Source of the DNA: Caulobacter sp. Root655
Lineage (GTDB): Bacteria; Pseudomonadota; Alphaproteobacteria; Caulobacterales; Caulobacteraceae
Assembly (NCBI RefSeq): GCF_001427665.1
Contig: NZ_LMHC01000006.1
Coordinates: 1 to 64,000 of the forward strand
Reading direction: 5' to 3'
DNA length: 64,000 bases
Below, one piece after another: positions 29,960-39,700 of this stretch. Made by a program: the position numbers and the translations under genes. The stretch's first letter is position 1. Each line of letters opens with the position of its first letter. The notes under the pieces were generated by a model that saw only the letters and a list, made by a program, of their open reading frames with translations, was not told where the DNA came from and made no database searches.

Positions 29960-29972
29960 GATAACGTTGTCA
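29960..29972. promoter_or_regulatory. LacI-type operator upstream of the carboxylesterase
   Basis: GATAACGTTGTCA is identical to the left half of the paired operator at 25818, and the next six bases (ATTCGA) also match. It lies 120 bases before the esterase start. Only a single copy is present here. Confidence 0.65.
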
Positions 29973-30040
29973 ATTCGACTCGACGTGGGTGGCTCGGCGC
30001 GTTGGAGCTGTCGTTGCGGAACCTGAAGATCGCTTGAAGG

Positions 30041-30230
30041 CCGTGGACAGTAGGCGTTCCAGCCTGTTTTCGGCCAGCGCTGTGCGTCCTTCGAGGCTTC
30101 GCTACGCTACGCACCTCAGGATGAGGAAAGCAGGCAAAACGCTCCTCATCCTGAGGCGCGAGCCGAAGGCGAAGCCTCGAAGGACGCACAGCGCTGGCCG
30201 AAAACAACCTTCAACGCCTACTGTCCACGG
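30041..30230. repeat. Long inverted repeat, family C copy 2
   Basis: CCGTGGACAGTAGGCGTT at the left end is mirrored at the right end. Inward are TTTTCGGCCAGCGCTGTGCG and its complement, then CCTTCGAGGCTTCG and the matching arm. Arms total about 57 bp with few mismatches. The right end overlaps the last 20 bases of the PL10 gene. With the esterase upstream region, this accounts for the whole 29841-30210 gap; no other gene is seen there. Confidence 0.88.
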
Positions 30231-31497
30231 AACCTAAGGGATGCGTCGCGGCCCACCGGTGGTAGGCTTCGGCGACCTTCAAGGGCGCGGTGTTGAACCA
30301 GGCATAGCCGTTGCGGCGTTCCAGGCTCAGGTCGTTGACGTCGTCATGGACCGACCTGTCGCGATCGCCATAGACCGGCTTGCCGCTGGCGATGTCGTAG
30401 TAGCGGGCCCACAGCGGACCCGCCCCGGGCTGGGCGACGAGGCGACGTCCCAGGACCGGATCGACCGGTGTCCAGGCGACGTCGCGGAGGGCCGCGCCGG
30501 ACAGCCATTGGTCGCCGCCCCGGATCGCGGCGGCGACCCCGGGAGACGGGTCGGGCAGGCTCATCAGATAGATCAGGATGTCCGCGCTTTCGGCGGTGGC
30601 CAGCGCACCCGGCTCGAAGTTGCGGGCCCCGACCGGCCCCAGGGTCAGGGCGTCGTGCTGCTGGGACCAGATCGTCCGACGGCCGTCGACGACCACCTGG
30701 GTCGCCAGGATACAGGCCACGGCGCGATCCTTCGCGGCGGCGGCCCGCGCCCGGAGTTCAGCCGGAACGAAGGCGTAGTCGCCCTGCCCGGCCGCGACCG
30801 TCTCCAGGAGCCTGACGGCCGCGACCATCGCGCCGTCGTTATAGGTCACGGCGTCATGGTAGCCGCCCTGTAGGGGCCAGACCTGCGGCCAGCCGCCGTT
30901 GGGGTACTGGGCCTCCAGCAGGTATTCGACGCCGCGCAGCAGGCTGGCGCGATAGGCCTTGCCGTCGGTCTCGGAGGCCTGGCCGGCGACGCGGGCCAGG
31001 AACCGCAGTTCGGTCACCGTCGCGTCGTTGTCCAGCGTGCCGACATAGCCCTCGCCGTGGGACACATAGGCTTGGCCAGGTTGGCGGAGCGCGCCGGCCC
31101 GGGACTGGTTCTTGCCCCAGCCGCCGGCCGGGGTCTGGAAGCTGACGATCACGTCGGCGACGTGGCGGGCCTCGGTCGTCCCGTACCAGGCCGCCTCGCG
31201 ATCCAGCGGCATGGACTTGGCTCCACCGCTCTCGATGGGCGGCGACGGCGCGGGTTTGCCGCCGCGTTCGGCGACCAGCGCATCCTCGTCGGCCTTCATC
31301 CGCGAAAGAGACCGCTTGAGGTAGTCCCGCCAGGCGCCTTGCGCGGGCGCGGGCAGCGTGGCGATCCGCTCGGCGGTCAGCGGCTGGGCGGGCACGACCT
31401 CGCCCACCACGCCCGCCCGGGCGGTCGCGTGAACGGCCAGGGATAGGGCGACGGCCAGGACCGCGCGGCGCGCCAGGGATACGGTCATCGCGGTCAT
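30211..31497 (-). CDS. Secreted pectate lyase, family PL10
   Basis: The start at 31497 overlaps the GH95 stop as ATGA, giving 428 residues and translational coupling. A signal peptide (SLARRAVLAVALSLAVHATA, then RA) precedes the PL10 domain, recognisable from FQTPAGGWGKNQSRAG, YVGTLDNDATVTELRFLARV, EAQYPNGGWPQVWPL, GGYHDAVTYNDGAM and a catalytic-region SLERRNGYAW end. It cleaves polygalacturonate by beta-elimination. It is the last gene of the pectin locus. The last residues (SVDSRR) are encoded by the end of the family C repeat, so the natural C-terminus has been altered or supplied by it. Confidence 0.92.
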   Translation of the reverse strand: MTAMTVSLARRAVLAVALSLAVHATARAGVVGEVVPAQPLTAERIATLPAPAQGAWRDYLKRSLSRMKADEDALVAERGGKPAPSPPIESGGAKSMPLDREAAWYGTTEARHVADVIVSFQTPAGGWGKNQSRAGALRQPGQAYVSHGEGYVGTLDNDATVTELRFLARVAGQASETDGKAYRASLLRGVEYLLEAQYPNGGWPQVWPLQGGYHDAVTYNDGAMVAAVRLLETVAAGQGDYAFVPAELRARAAAAKDRAVACILATQVVVDGRRTIWSQQHDALTLGPVGARNFEPGALATAESADILIYLMSLPDPSPGVAAAIRGGDQWLSGAALRDVAWTPVDPVLGRRLVAQPGAGPLWARYYDIASGKPVYGDRDRSVHDDVNDLSLERRNGYAWFNTAPLKVAEAYHRWAATHPLGSVDSRR

Positions 31498-33845
31498 GCC
31501 TTTCTCAGCACGCCGTCGCGCGCCGTCAGCCGAACGCGCTGGCCCGCCTTCAGGTCCAGGTCGATCGCGCCGCCGGCATAGCGGACATGGTGGCGGCCGT
31601 CGGCGGCGGCGGTGAGCACCGCCGACTCCAGCCGGCCCCGCGCCCAGACCACGTCGACCCCGACCGCCCCCCGGGCCCGCAGGCCGGTCAGCCGTCCGGT
31701 CGGCCAGGCCGAGGGCAAGGCGGGCAGCAGCAGGATCTCGTCGTTGCGGCTCTGCAGGATCATCTCGGTCATTCCCGAGGTCCCGCCGAAATTGCCGTCG
31801 ATCTGGAACGGCGGATGAGCGTCGAACATGTTGGGATAGGTGCGCTCGGGACCCAGCAGCAGGCCGAGAATGCCGTGCGCGTGATCCCCCTCCCCCAGCC
31901 GCGCCCACAGGTTCAGCCGCCAGGCGATGGCCCAGCCGGTCGACAGGTCGCCCCGGATCTCGAGGGACCTGCGCGCCGCCGCCGCCAGGGCGGGCGTCTT
32001 GTCGACGGCGATCTGGTCGCTGGGGAACAGGCCGTACAGGTGCGAGACGTGCCGGTGGTGGATCTCCTTGGCGTCGGCGTCCCAGTCGTCCTGCCATTCC
32101 TGAAGTTGGCCGTCCTTGCCGATCTTGTAGGGCGCCAGCCGGTCGCGGGCGACGGTCAGCAGAGCGGCCAGGGTCGCATCGGTCCCAAGGATCGCGGCGG
32201 CGGCGATGCAGTTGGAGAACAGGTCGCGGAGGATGGCCTGGTCCATGGTCGGTCCGGCGGCCAGCGACCCGCCGTGGCCGTGGTCGTTCTCCGGCGAGCT
32301 CGACGGACTGGTGACCACCTTTCCGGTCCTGGGGTCGCGCACCAAGGTGTCAAGGAAGAACAGCGCCGCGCCCTTCATCAGGGGATAGACGTCGGCCAGA
32401 TAGGCCCGGTCGCGACTGTAGTCGTAATGGTCCCACAGGTGCTTGCAGAGCCAGGCCCCGCCCGTGGGCCAGACGCCGGCCTTGACGTTGTCGATCGGGG
32501 CGGTGGCGCGCCACAGGTCGGTGTTGTGATGGGTGACCCAGCCGCGCGCGCCGTACATCGCCTGGGCCGTGCGGGCCCCGGTGACCGACAGGTCGCGAAC
32601 CATCTCGACCAGGGGCGCGACGCACTCGGCCAGGCCGGTCGGCTCGGCCGGCCAGTAGTTCATCTCGGTGTTGATGTTGATGGTGTACTTGCCGCCCCAG
32701 GGCGGCGAGGTCTTGTCGTTCCACAGGCCCTGCAGGTTGGCCGGCTGGCCGCCCGGCCGCGAGCAGGCGATCAGCAGGTAGCGGCCGTACTGGTAGTAGA
32801 GGGCGGCCAGGGCCGGATCGTCGGTGGTCGGCGAGGCCTTGATCCGTTCGTCGGTCGGCTTGAGCGCGGCCGAGGTCGTCCCGAAGTCGACGGCGACGCG
32901 GCGGAACAGCTTGCGGTGATCGGCCTGGTGGCGAGCCAGCAGGTCTCGCCAAGGCTTGGCCGACGCCGCCGCGACCACCGCGCGGTTGTCCGCGGCCGGA
33001 TCGCCGCCGACATCGTCGAACCGGCGATAGCTGGTGGCCGAGGCGATCAGCAGCAACACCTCGTCGGCGCCGCGCACGGCCAGGCCCGCGCCGTCGGCCA
33101 CGACCGTCCCGCCCTTGTTGAGCACCCGCACTCGGCACTCGAACTTCAGCGCCGCCTCGACGCCGTTCTGGGCCTCGTTGGTCCCGACCAGAACCAGGGT
33201 GTCGGCGCCCTCGACGCTGGCCGTCGGCGCGGACTTCAGCGGGCTGGCGAACGACAGGTCCAGCGACAGGGCCTTGGCCCGGTCGGCGATCAGGCGCACG
33301 GCGATCACCCGGTCCGGCGCGCTGGCGATCACCTGGCGGGTGAAGCGCGTTCCGCCGGCCGAGAACCGGGTCGTGGCGATCGCCCCGTCCAGGTCGAGGT
33401 CGCGCTCGTAGTCGGCCGCCGTCTCCGGCAGGCCCGGGAAGGCCAGGCGCAGGTCGCCGATCGTCTGGTAGGACATCTGGCGCCGGGGCGTGGCCAGGAA
33501 GCGGGCGTCGGCGACCTCGGCGGCCTTGGCGTAGTCGCCGGCCGCGATCAGGCCGCGGATTTCCGGCAGGGCGGCCCGGGCCAGCGGATTGACCGGGTCA
33601 TAGGGTCCGCCGGCCCACAGGGTGTCGTCGTTGAGCTGCAAGCGTTCCTGGGCGACGCCGCCGAACACCATCGCGCCGCTGCGTCCCGTCCCGACCGGCA
33701 GGGCCTCGACCCACGCCTTGGCCGGCTGGCGATACCACAGCCGGTGAAGCGACGCGGCCGGCGCGGCGACGCCCGTCCGCGAGGTCCCCAGGGCGGTCGC
33801 GCCGGCGGTCAGGGCTCCGAGCGTGGTTCTACGCGTCACGGTCAT
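31494..33845 (-). CDS. Glycoside hydrolase family 95 (alpha-L-fucosidase/galactosidase type), exported
   Basis: From the ATG at 33845 the product has 783 residues. A twin-arginine-type leader (MTVTRRTTLGALTAGATALG) is followed by the GH95 N-terminal domain (LWYRQPAKAWVEALPVGTGR, then MVFGGVAQERLQLNDDTLWA). The catalytic barrel contains the hallmark NINTEMNYWPAEPTGLAEC, then GWVTHHNTDLWR and HRHVSHLYGLFPSDQI. The C-terminus has DGNFGGTSGMTEMILQS. Family members remove alpha-1,2-L-fucose or alpha-L-galactose, sugars found on rhamnogalacturonan and xyloglucan. It lies in the pectin operon before PL10, with which it is translationally coupled. Confidence 0.92.
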   Translation of the reverse strand: MTVTRRTTLGALTAGATALGTSRTGVAAPAASLHRLWYRQPAKAWVEALPVGTGRSGAMVFGGVAQERLQLNDDTLWAGGPYDPVNPLARAALPEIRGLIAAGDYAKAAEVADARFLATPRRQMSYQTIGDLRLAFPGLPETAADYERDLDLDGAIATTRFSAGGTRFTRQVIASAPDRVIAVRLIADRAKALSLDLSFASPLKSAPTASVEGADTLVLVGTNEAQNGVEAALKFECRVRVLNKGGTVVADGAGLAVRGADEVLLLIASATSYRRFDDVGGDPAADNRAVVAAASAKPWRDLLARHQADHRKLFRRVAVDFGTTSAALKPTDERIKASPTTDDPALAALYYQYGRYLLIACSRPGGQPANLQGLWNDKTSPPWGGKYTININTEMNYWPAEPTGLAECVAPLVEMVRDLSVTGARTAQAMYGARGWVTHHNTDLWRATAPIDNVKAGVWPTGGAWLCKHLWDHYDYSRDRAYLADVYPLMKGAALFFLDTLVRDPRTGKVVTSPSSSPENDHGHGGSLAAGPTMDQAILRDLFSNCIAAAAILGTDATLAALLTVARDRLAPYKIGKDGQLQEWQDDWDADAKEIHHRHVSHLYGLFPSDQIAVDKTPALAAAARRSLEIRGDLSTGWAIAWRLNLWARLGEGDHAHGILGLLLGPERTYPNMFDAHPPFQIDGNFGGTSGMTEMILQSRNDEILLLPALPSAWPTGRLTGLRARGAVGVDVVWARGRLESAVLTAAADGRHHVRYAGGAIDLDLKAGQRVRLTARDGVLRKA

Positions 33846-33867
33846 GTTCGAGGCCTCTCCGGCTAGA

Positions 33868-33912
33868 GCATTTTCAAGCGAAGTGGACTCCGGTTCGCGT
33901 GAAGAAAATGCG
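33868..33912. repeat. 45-bp imperfect palindrome, family D copy 1
   Basis: It begins GCATTTTCAAGCGAA and ends TTCGCGTGAAGAAAATGCG. It is identical to 47770-47814 except for one base. It lies between the CE12 and GH95 genes, 22 bases upstream of the GH95 start. Confidence 0.85.
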
Positions 33913-33965
33913 CCAAAACAGAAACCTGTAGCCCCGGCCTGGTGCAATCAGGTCGGGGCTACAGG

Positions 33966-34829
33966 TCAGGGGATCAGGTAGCGTCGCAGGGTTGGCGCAG
34001 CCTTGGCCAGGTCATTGGCGACCAGCACCGAGAAATAGTCCGCACCCGCCTCGCCCAGGTGCGTGTAGTCGAACGCCAGCTTGGCCTGGCCCATGGGCTC
34101 GACGGCGGCGTTGTTCTGGGGTTGGGCGGGCGCCGAGGTTCCGGTCGGGGCCGGGGCCGGGACCGGGTTGGCGGCGATCGTCGTCCCCGTCCGGGCGGCA
34201 GCCAGGACCTCGGGCGACGGCGGCCGCTGGGCGAACCGCGTGGCCTCGGCGGCCCCCATCGCCTGCACGGCCGCGAAGCTGTCGGCGTGCAGATCGACCA
34301 GCGGCGCGCCGGTCTCGGCGGCGACCTCGCGCACGGCCAGGGCCCAGGGGCCCAGGTCGTCGATCAGCTTGCCGTCCTTGAACTGGCGACGGGTCAGGGG
34401 CGTGACCAGCACCGGCTTGCCGCCGGCCGCCCTCACCTCCTCGACATAGCGCTTCATGTTGGCCGGGAACTCGGTGGCCAGGTCGGTCGAGCGGCCCGGC
34501 TTGCCCGGCTGGTCGTTGTGGCCGAACTGGATCAGCACATAGGTGTCCATGAACCCGCCCGAGCCGATCTCGCGCAGCGCCAGGGCCCAGGAGCCCTCGG
34601 CCCGGTAGTTGCCGCTGCTGCGGCCGCCGCGCGCCAGGTTGATGCAGGCGGCGAACGAGGTGACGTGCTTGCCGCAGAAGCTGGGTCCCCAGCCGCCCTG
34701 CACGGCGGTGGTCGAGTCGCCAACCAGCACGATCTTCACCGCCTTGAAGGTCGGCGGTTCGGCGGGAGCCTGGGCGGCGGCCGGGGTCGCCAGAAGCGCG
34801 GCGGCGAGGAGCAGGGCTTTGAACTTCAT
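33966..34829 (-). CDS. Rhamnogalacturonan acetylesterase (SGNH, CE12)
   Basis: The product has 287 residues with a signal peptide (MKFKALLLAAALLATPAAAQ). SGNH blocks are clear: VLVGDSTTAVQGGWG (nucleophile Ser), NLARGGRSSGNYRAEG, VLIQFGHNDQPG, and the Asp-His pair in FDYTHLGEAGADYFS. This pattern is that of CE12 esterases, which remove acetyl groups from rhamnogalacturonan so that lyases and hydrolases can act. A Pro/Ala/Gln-rich insertion of about 35 residues (PVPAPAPTGTSAPAQPQNN) lies before the last block. It sits between GH43 and GH95 in the pectin locus. Confidence 0.92.
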   Translation of the reverse strand: MKFKALLLAAALLATPAAAQAPAEPPTFKAVKIVLVGDSTTAVQGGWGPSFCGKHVTSFAACINLARGGRSSGNYRAEGSWALALREIGSGGFMDTYVLIQFGHNDQPGKPGRSTDLATEFPANMKRYVEEVRAAGGKPVLVTPLTRRQFKDGKLIDDLGPWALAVREVAAETGAPLVDLHADSFAAVQAMGAAEATRFAQRPPSPEVLAAARTGTTIAANPVPAPAPTGTSAPAQPQNNAAVEPMGQAKLAFDYTHLGEAGADYFSVLVANDLAKAAPTLRRYLIP

Positions 34830-34861
34830 GTTCGGCGATCTCCAATCATCACAAAAAAGCC

Positions 34862-34968
34862 GCTGTCATCCCGGGCGAAGCGAAGCGAAGACCCGGGACC
34901 GACGCGTGAACGCACACGCTTCCGGCGGTCCCGGATCGGCGCGCTGCGCGCTTGTCCGGGATGACAGC
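34862..34968. repeat. Palindromic repeat, family B copy 3
   Basis: GCTGTCATCCCGGG and the complementary CCGGGATGACAGC form the ends, with GGTCCCGG-type inner arms. It lies between GH43 and CE12 inside the presumed operon. Confidence 0.85.
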
Positions 34969-34989
34969 CGAGGGAATGGAGGCAAGCCG

Positions 34990-36618
34990 CTACGCCAGCG
35001 CCCGATACTTGAAGTTCCGGAACCGCGCCGAGCCCTTGCCCGCCGCGTAGAGCCCCGGTTTCAGCATCAGGAAGCCGCCGCGCACATTGTGGTGGTAGCC
35101 CGAGACCTCCATGCCCCGGTCGAAGCGCTTCCAGGTCTGGCCGCCGTCCCCGCTGGTGTGGAAGCTGACGATGTGGCGGTTGTTGCGCAGCCGCATCAGC
35201 ATCTTCGCCCCATGCGGATTGGCCGGCCGGCCGCGTTCGATGCCGTACTGGTGGGTGACGAAGTTCTTGGCGTCGAAGCCCAGGCCGCAATAGAGCTGGC
35301 GGTCGTAGAACAGGATCAGGCCGGCCCGGGTGTCGGGGTCGATGTCGATCTCGCACTCGATCTCATAGGCCTGGTCGCCGGCCACGAAGATCAGCGGCGC
35401 GCCGGTCGACGGCGCCTCGCCCGCGCCCTTCAGGGTCAGCAGGCCGCCGGCCCGCGACATCCGCGCCTGCTCGCCCGGCTTTGGGTCGAAGAAGTTCCAC
35501 TGCACGCCGTACTTGTCGGTCGAGAAGTCGTCCGACAACGCCATGCCGTGCGGCCCAGCCTTGCCGCCCTTGGGTTTGGGCAACGGCTTCGACAAGTCGC
35601 CGCCGCCGACCTCGAACCAGCCGTCCTTGGTCCAGGTCACCGGGGCCAGCAGGGTCTGGCGGCCCAGGGTGTAGAAGCCGTTCTCGTAGCCGTGATAGAC
35701 GGTCCACCAGTCGCCCGCCGGGCCCTCGACCAGGGTGGCGTGGCCGCGCGACCACCACTTCTCGGAATTGTTCGTCGTACGCACGACCGGGTTCTTCGGG
35801 TCGTCCTCCCACGGCCCGGCCAGCGACTTGGATCGCGCGACGATGACCATGTGGCCGGTCGGCGGGCCGGCCGTGCCGCCCACCGCGGTGACCAGGTAGT
35901 ACCAGTCGCCGCGCTTCATCACCTTGGGCCCCTCGGGCGAGAAGCCCTCGACGTCCCAGTCCTCCGGATAATGCCACGGGTCGTAGACGTGCTCGGGCTT
36001 GCCGACCGTCGACAGGCCGTCGGGGGCCAGCTGGATGCGGTCGCCGCCCGACAGGAACAGCCAGCGCACGCCGTGCTCGTCGACCATGTGGCCGGGGTCG
36101 ATGTAGCGGGGCAGCTTCAGGTCGATCGGCTCGGACCACGGGCCCTCGATCCTGTCGGCCCAGATCACGTAGCTGGTGTTGTTGTCGGGGTACTTGGCCG
36201 GGATGTAGATGTAGTAGCGGCCCTTGTGCTTGCAGATCTCGGGCGCCCAGACCGAACCGATGTTGGTCTTCAGCGAGGCCACGACCGGGGTCCAGTTGAC
36301 CAGGTCGGTCGAGCGCCAGATCACCAGGCCCGGATAGGCGTCGAACGACGAGTGGGTCATGTAGTAGACTTCGCCGTCCTTGAGGATCGACGGGTCGGGG
36401 CGGTCGCCGGCCAGGACCGGATTGAGGAACGTCCCATCGCCCAGGTCGGCCTTGCGCTGGCCCTCGATCCCCTTGGCCCATTCGGAGCCGCCCGCGTCGG
36501 GCGCGGCCGGCGATGCGGCCAGGCCGGTCGCCCCCGAAGAGGACGAGGTCGCCGCAGCGGCGACGGCGGCGCCGGTGAACAGCGACCCCAGGGCCAATCG
36601 ACGAGTGGGATGGGGCAT
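34990..36618 (-). CDS. Glycoside hydrolase family 43 enzyme with C-terminal beta-sandwich domain
   Basis: The product has 542 residues with a twin-arginine-like leader (MPHPTRRLALGSLFTGAAVA). The five-bladed GH43 domain shows the general base Asp in LAGDRPDPSILKDG, the second acidic site in GSVWAPEICKHKGRYYI, and the general acid Glu in EGFSPEGPKVMKRGDWYYL. A C-terminal domain from about residue 360 (SDDFSTDKYGVQWNFFDPKP, then YRALA at the end) looks like the DUF1349/concanavalin-like sandwich common in this group. Expected activity is arabinofuranosidase, xylosidase or galactosidase on pectin side chains. It follows the large TBDR by 108 bases on the same strand. Confidence 0.92.
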   Translation of the reverse strand: MPHPTRRLALGSLFTGAAVAAAATSSSSGATGLAASPAAPDAGGSEWAKGIEGQRKADLGDGTFLNPVLAGDRPDPSILKDGEVYYMTHSSFDAYPGLVIWRSTDLVNWTPVVASLKTNIGSVWAPEICKHKGRYYIYIPAKYPDNNTSYVIWADRIEGPWSEPIDLKLPRYIDPGHMVDEHGVRWLFLSGGDRIQLAPDGLSTVGKPEHVYDPWHYPEDWDVEGFSPEGPKVMKRGDWYYLVTAVGGTAGPPTGHMVIVARSKSLAGPWEDDPKNPVVRTTNNSEKWWSRGHATLVEGPAGDWWTVYHGYENGFYTLGRQTLLAPVTWTKDGWFEVGGGDLSKPLPKPKGGKAGPHGMALSDDFSTDKYGVQWNFFDPKPGEQARMSRAGGLLTLKGAGEAPSTGAPLIFVAGDQAYEIECEIDIDPDTRAGLILFYDRQLYCGLGFDAKNFVTHQYGIERGRPANPHGAKMLMRLRNNRHIVSFHTSGDGGQTWKRFDRGMEVSGYHHNVRGGFLMLKPGLYAAGKGSARFRNFKYRALA

Positions 36619-36726
36619 CGGGAACTCCAGAACTATTGACGCGAAAGCAACTATGGACGCTCGAAAAGAGATGGGCGACGCCAGGGGACAAATCCCGACG
36701 CCGCCCGAGTGCTCCCGGGGGAGGGG

Positions 36727-39700
36727 CTAGAAGACCATCCGCATGCCGACGAAGACCTGCCGGCCGGTGGAGCCGTACTGGGTGACCACCGGGTCTTCGG
36801 CGTAGCCGAAGCGGTTGGTGGTCTGGTTGGTCAGGTTCAGGGCCTCGACGTTCAGCGACACGTTCTTGGTGAACTTGTAGGAGGCCGAGAAGTCGACATT
36901 GGTCGTCGCCTTGCTGCCGACGAAGTCGTTGACCAGCGGCGAGTCGCAGAAGCCCGGATCGCAGGTGCCCGAGGCGATCGGATAGGTCGTGTAGTACTTG
37001 GCGCGATAGGCGGTGGAGACCCGCGCCGACCATTTGCCGGTGTCGTAATAGACCGTGAAGTTGAAGGCGTCCGGCGAGGCGCCGGTGAACGGACCCGGGG
37101 CCACGATCAGGGCCCGGGCCGGCGTGGTGACGACGCCGGCGGCGTTCTTCACGGCGGGCGCGCCCGGATCGATGATGTATTTCAGCTCGGATTCCAGGTG
37201 GGTGTAGTTGGCCTGAACGCCCAGCTTGTCGAGGAACCACGGCAGGAAGGTCAGGTTCTGCTGGTAGCTGAGCTCGACGCCGCGGATGTAGCCGCCGGGC
37301 GCGTCGCGGAACTGGCGGATGTTGAACGCATTGTTGGCGTCGATATAGGCCAGCGAATTGACGTTGGTCTGCGACGCCCGCAGCTCGGCGATGGCCGCGG
37401 AGTCGAGGATCGAGGTCAGCGGCCCCGCGCCGATGACGGTCTGCGGGAAGCTGCTGATGTCCTTGTCGAACACCGCCACCGAGAACAGGGCGCCCTGGGT
37501 GAAGTACCACTCGAAGCTCAGGTCGTAATTGATCGCCCGGAACGGCGCCAGCTTGGGGTTGCCCAGGGTGATCCCACCGCCGTCGCTGACGCCGGCGGTG
37601 GTCGGCACCGAGAAGGCGGTGATCGACGGGGCCAGGTTGCCCAGCAGGGGCCGCGCCATGACCTTGGCCGCGCCGAAGCGGACCATCATGGTGTCGGAGA
37701 CCTCATAGGCCAGGTTCAGGGCCGGCAGGATGTCGTGGTACTTGTTGGTCGCCGACACCGCCCGCGAAGTGTTGGTCAAGCCGTTGGCCTCGACCTCGGT
37801 CTGGGCGTAGCGGATGCCGAAGTTGCCGCGCAGGGTGCGGTCGAAGACCTCGGCGTTGCCGTCGAACTGCACGTAGGCGCCGGTGTCGGTCTCGTCGACC
37901 GAATAGGTTTCCGAGGCGTTGGTCTGGTACGAGGTGCGCCAGTCGCCCCACTTGTTGATGCAGTTGCAGTCGAAGTCGAGCAGGTCCAGGAACTTCTGGT
38001 TGTCCGGCGCGATGAAGCTGGTTGGCGTGCCGGTGGGGACGTCCAGCCCCTTGCCCCAGCTGATGATACGGCTGGTCGCCGCGACCGAGCTGTTGGCCTC
38101 CTTGAGGCTGGGATTGATCGTTTCGGTCCCGGTGCGGCGGTACTGGGTGGTCTCGAAGCTGTACTTGCGCTGGTTGAAGCCGACCTTGACCGTCAGGTTG
38201 TCGTCGGCCTCGTAGGACAGGTCGAACTTGCCGCCTTCGTAGTGGTTGTCGGCCACCCGCTTGAAGACCCGCACGGCCGAATAGCCTTTGACGAAGTCCC
38301 AGTTGGCCGGATTGGCGGTGTCGAAGCCGAAGTTCAGCAACGGCATCTCGCCATCGCCGCGCGCGTCGTAGATCAGGTAGTCGTTGCCGGCCACGCCCTT
38401 GCCGGAGTCCAGGCGGTTGTACTCCGTCAGCAGTCCGGTGCTCTTGTTGACCGAACGCGACCGGCCATAGAGGGCGACCACCTTCAGGCGATCGCTGAAC
38501 TCGTGCTCGATGTTGATCGAGCCCTGCTGGAAGAAGGTCGTGTAGGTCTGCTGGTCGTCGGCCGAGCGGACGTCGATATTGCCCAGCTTCAGATAGTCGG
38601 CGTTCTGGCCACCGGGGCTGAGGGCGGCGTCGATCAGATAGGTGCTGTTGCGGCCGATCAGGGCGTTGCGGTAGCTCATGCCCAGCGGGTCGTAGCCGGG
38701 CTGGCCGGGGGCGATGTAACCCACCGAGCTCGGGCTGTTGTAATAGTCGTAGGGCTCGAGGTTGTTGGGGTTGAAGCTGGCGACCGTGCCCGCGACCGGG
38801 GTGGTTCCGTTCAGCGACTGCCCGCAGTCGATGCCGCCCAGGATCGGCGTGGCGTCGCGCTGCACGCAGGTGTCGTAGAAGCCGCGGCGCGTGGCCGGGG
38901 TCGTGGCCGCCGTGGCGGTCTGATAGCCGACCGCGGCGCCGCGACGGTTGAGGCCGACAGTGCTGATCTGGAAGTTCTGCGAGTCGTTGTAGAAGCGCGA
39001 ATAGACGCCGTCGACGCTGACCGTCGTGCGGTCGGTCGGCCGCCATTGCAGCGAGGCGTTCATGCCCAGGCGGTCCTGCTCCAGCTGCTGCTGGTTGAGG
39101 GTGGCCAGGGCCGGGATGCGGATCAGCGAACCGGGGGCGGTGGTGGTGGTGACGTTGGTGAACGCGCCGGTCGGATTGCCGTTGGCGTCCAGCACCGGGG
39201 TGCGGACGGTGGTCAGGGTCTGGCCGATCGGGTTGTTGATCAGGGCGTAGGCTGCGGGGTTGGAGCCGATCATCGCCGCGCAGGCGCCCAGGTTGGTGAC
39301 GTTCAGGCCGGGGACCAGGCCGTTGACCCCGCCGGTGACGCCGTTGCAGACGGTGCCTATCGGCGCCGCGAAGCCCATGCGGTTCAGGGTCGAGACCGAA
39401 GGGTTGGCCGCGCTCGCGGTCGGGTTCGGCGTCGTGTTGAACGGCGACTGCCGGTAGGTGTAGTCCGAAACGCCGGGGTTGCGCAGATAGCTGTCGGTGG
39501 TCTGCTTGCGCTTGTTGTAGGCCAGCGAGAACAGGGCCCCGAACTGGCCCCAGTTGGTGTCCCAGCGGTCCGAGACCAGGGCCGCCACGCGCGGGCTGTG
39601 ATGGCCGCCGTTCTCGTAATAGGCGTCTTGCAGCGACAGGGCCAGGCGACGGCCCTTGAAGTTGAGGGGCCGGCCGGTGATCAGGTCGACGGTGGCGCCC

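Noticed and set aside
30041-30230. Possible CRISPR array or small RNA
   Set aside because: There is a single large inverted repeat, not regularly spaced direct repeats, and no cas gene is nearby.
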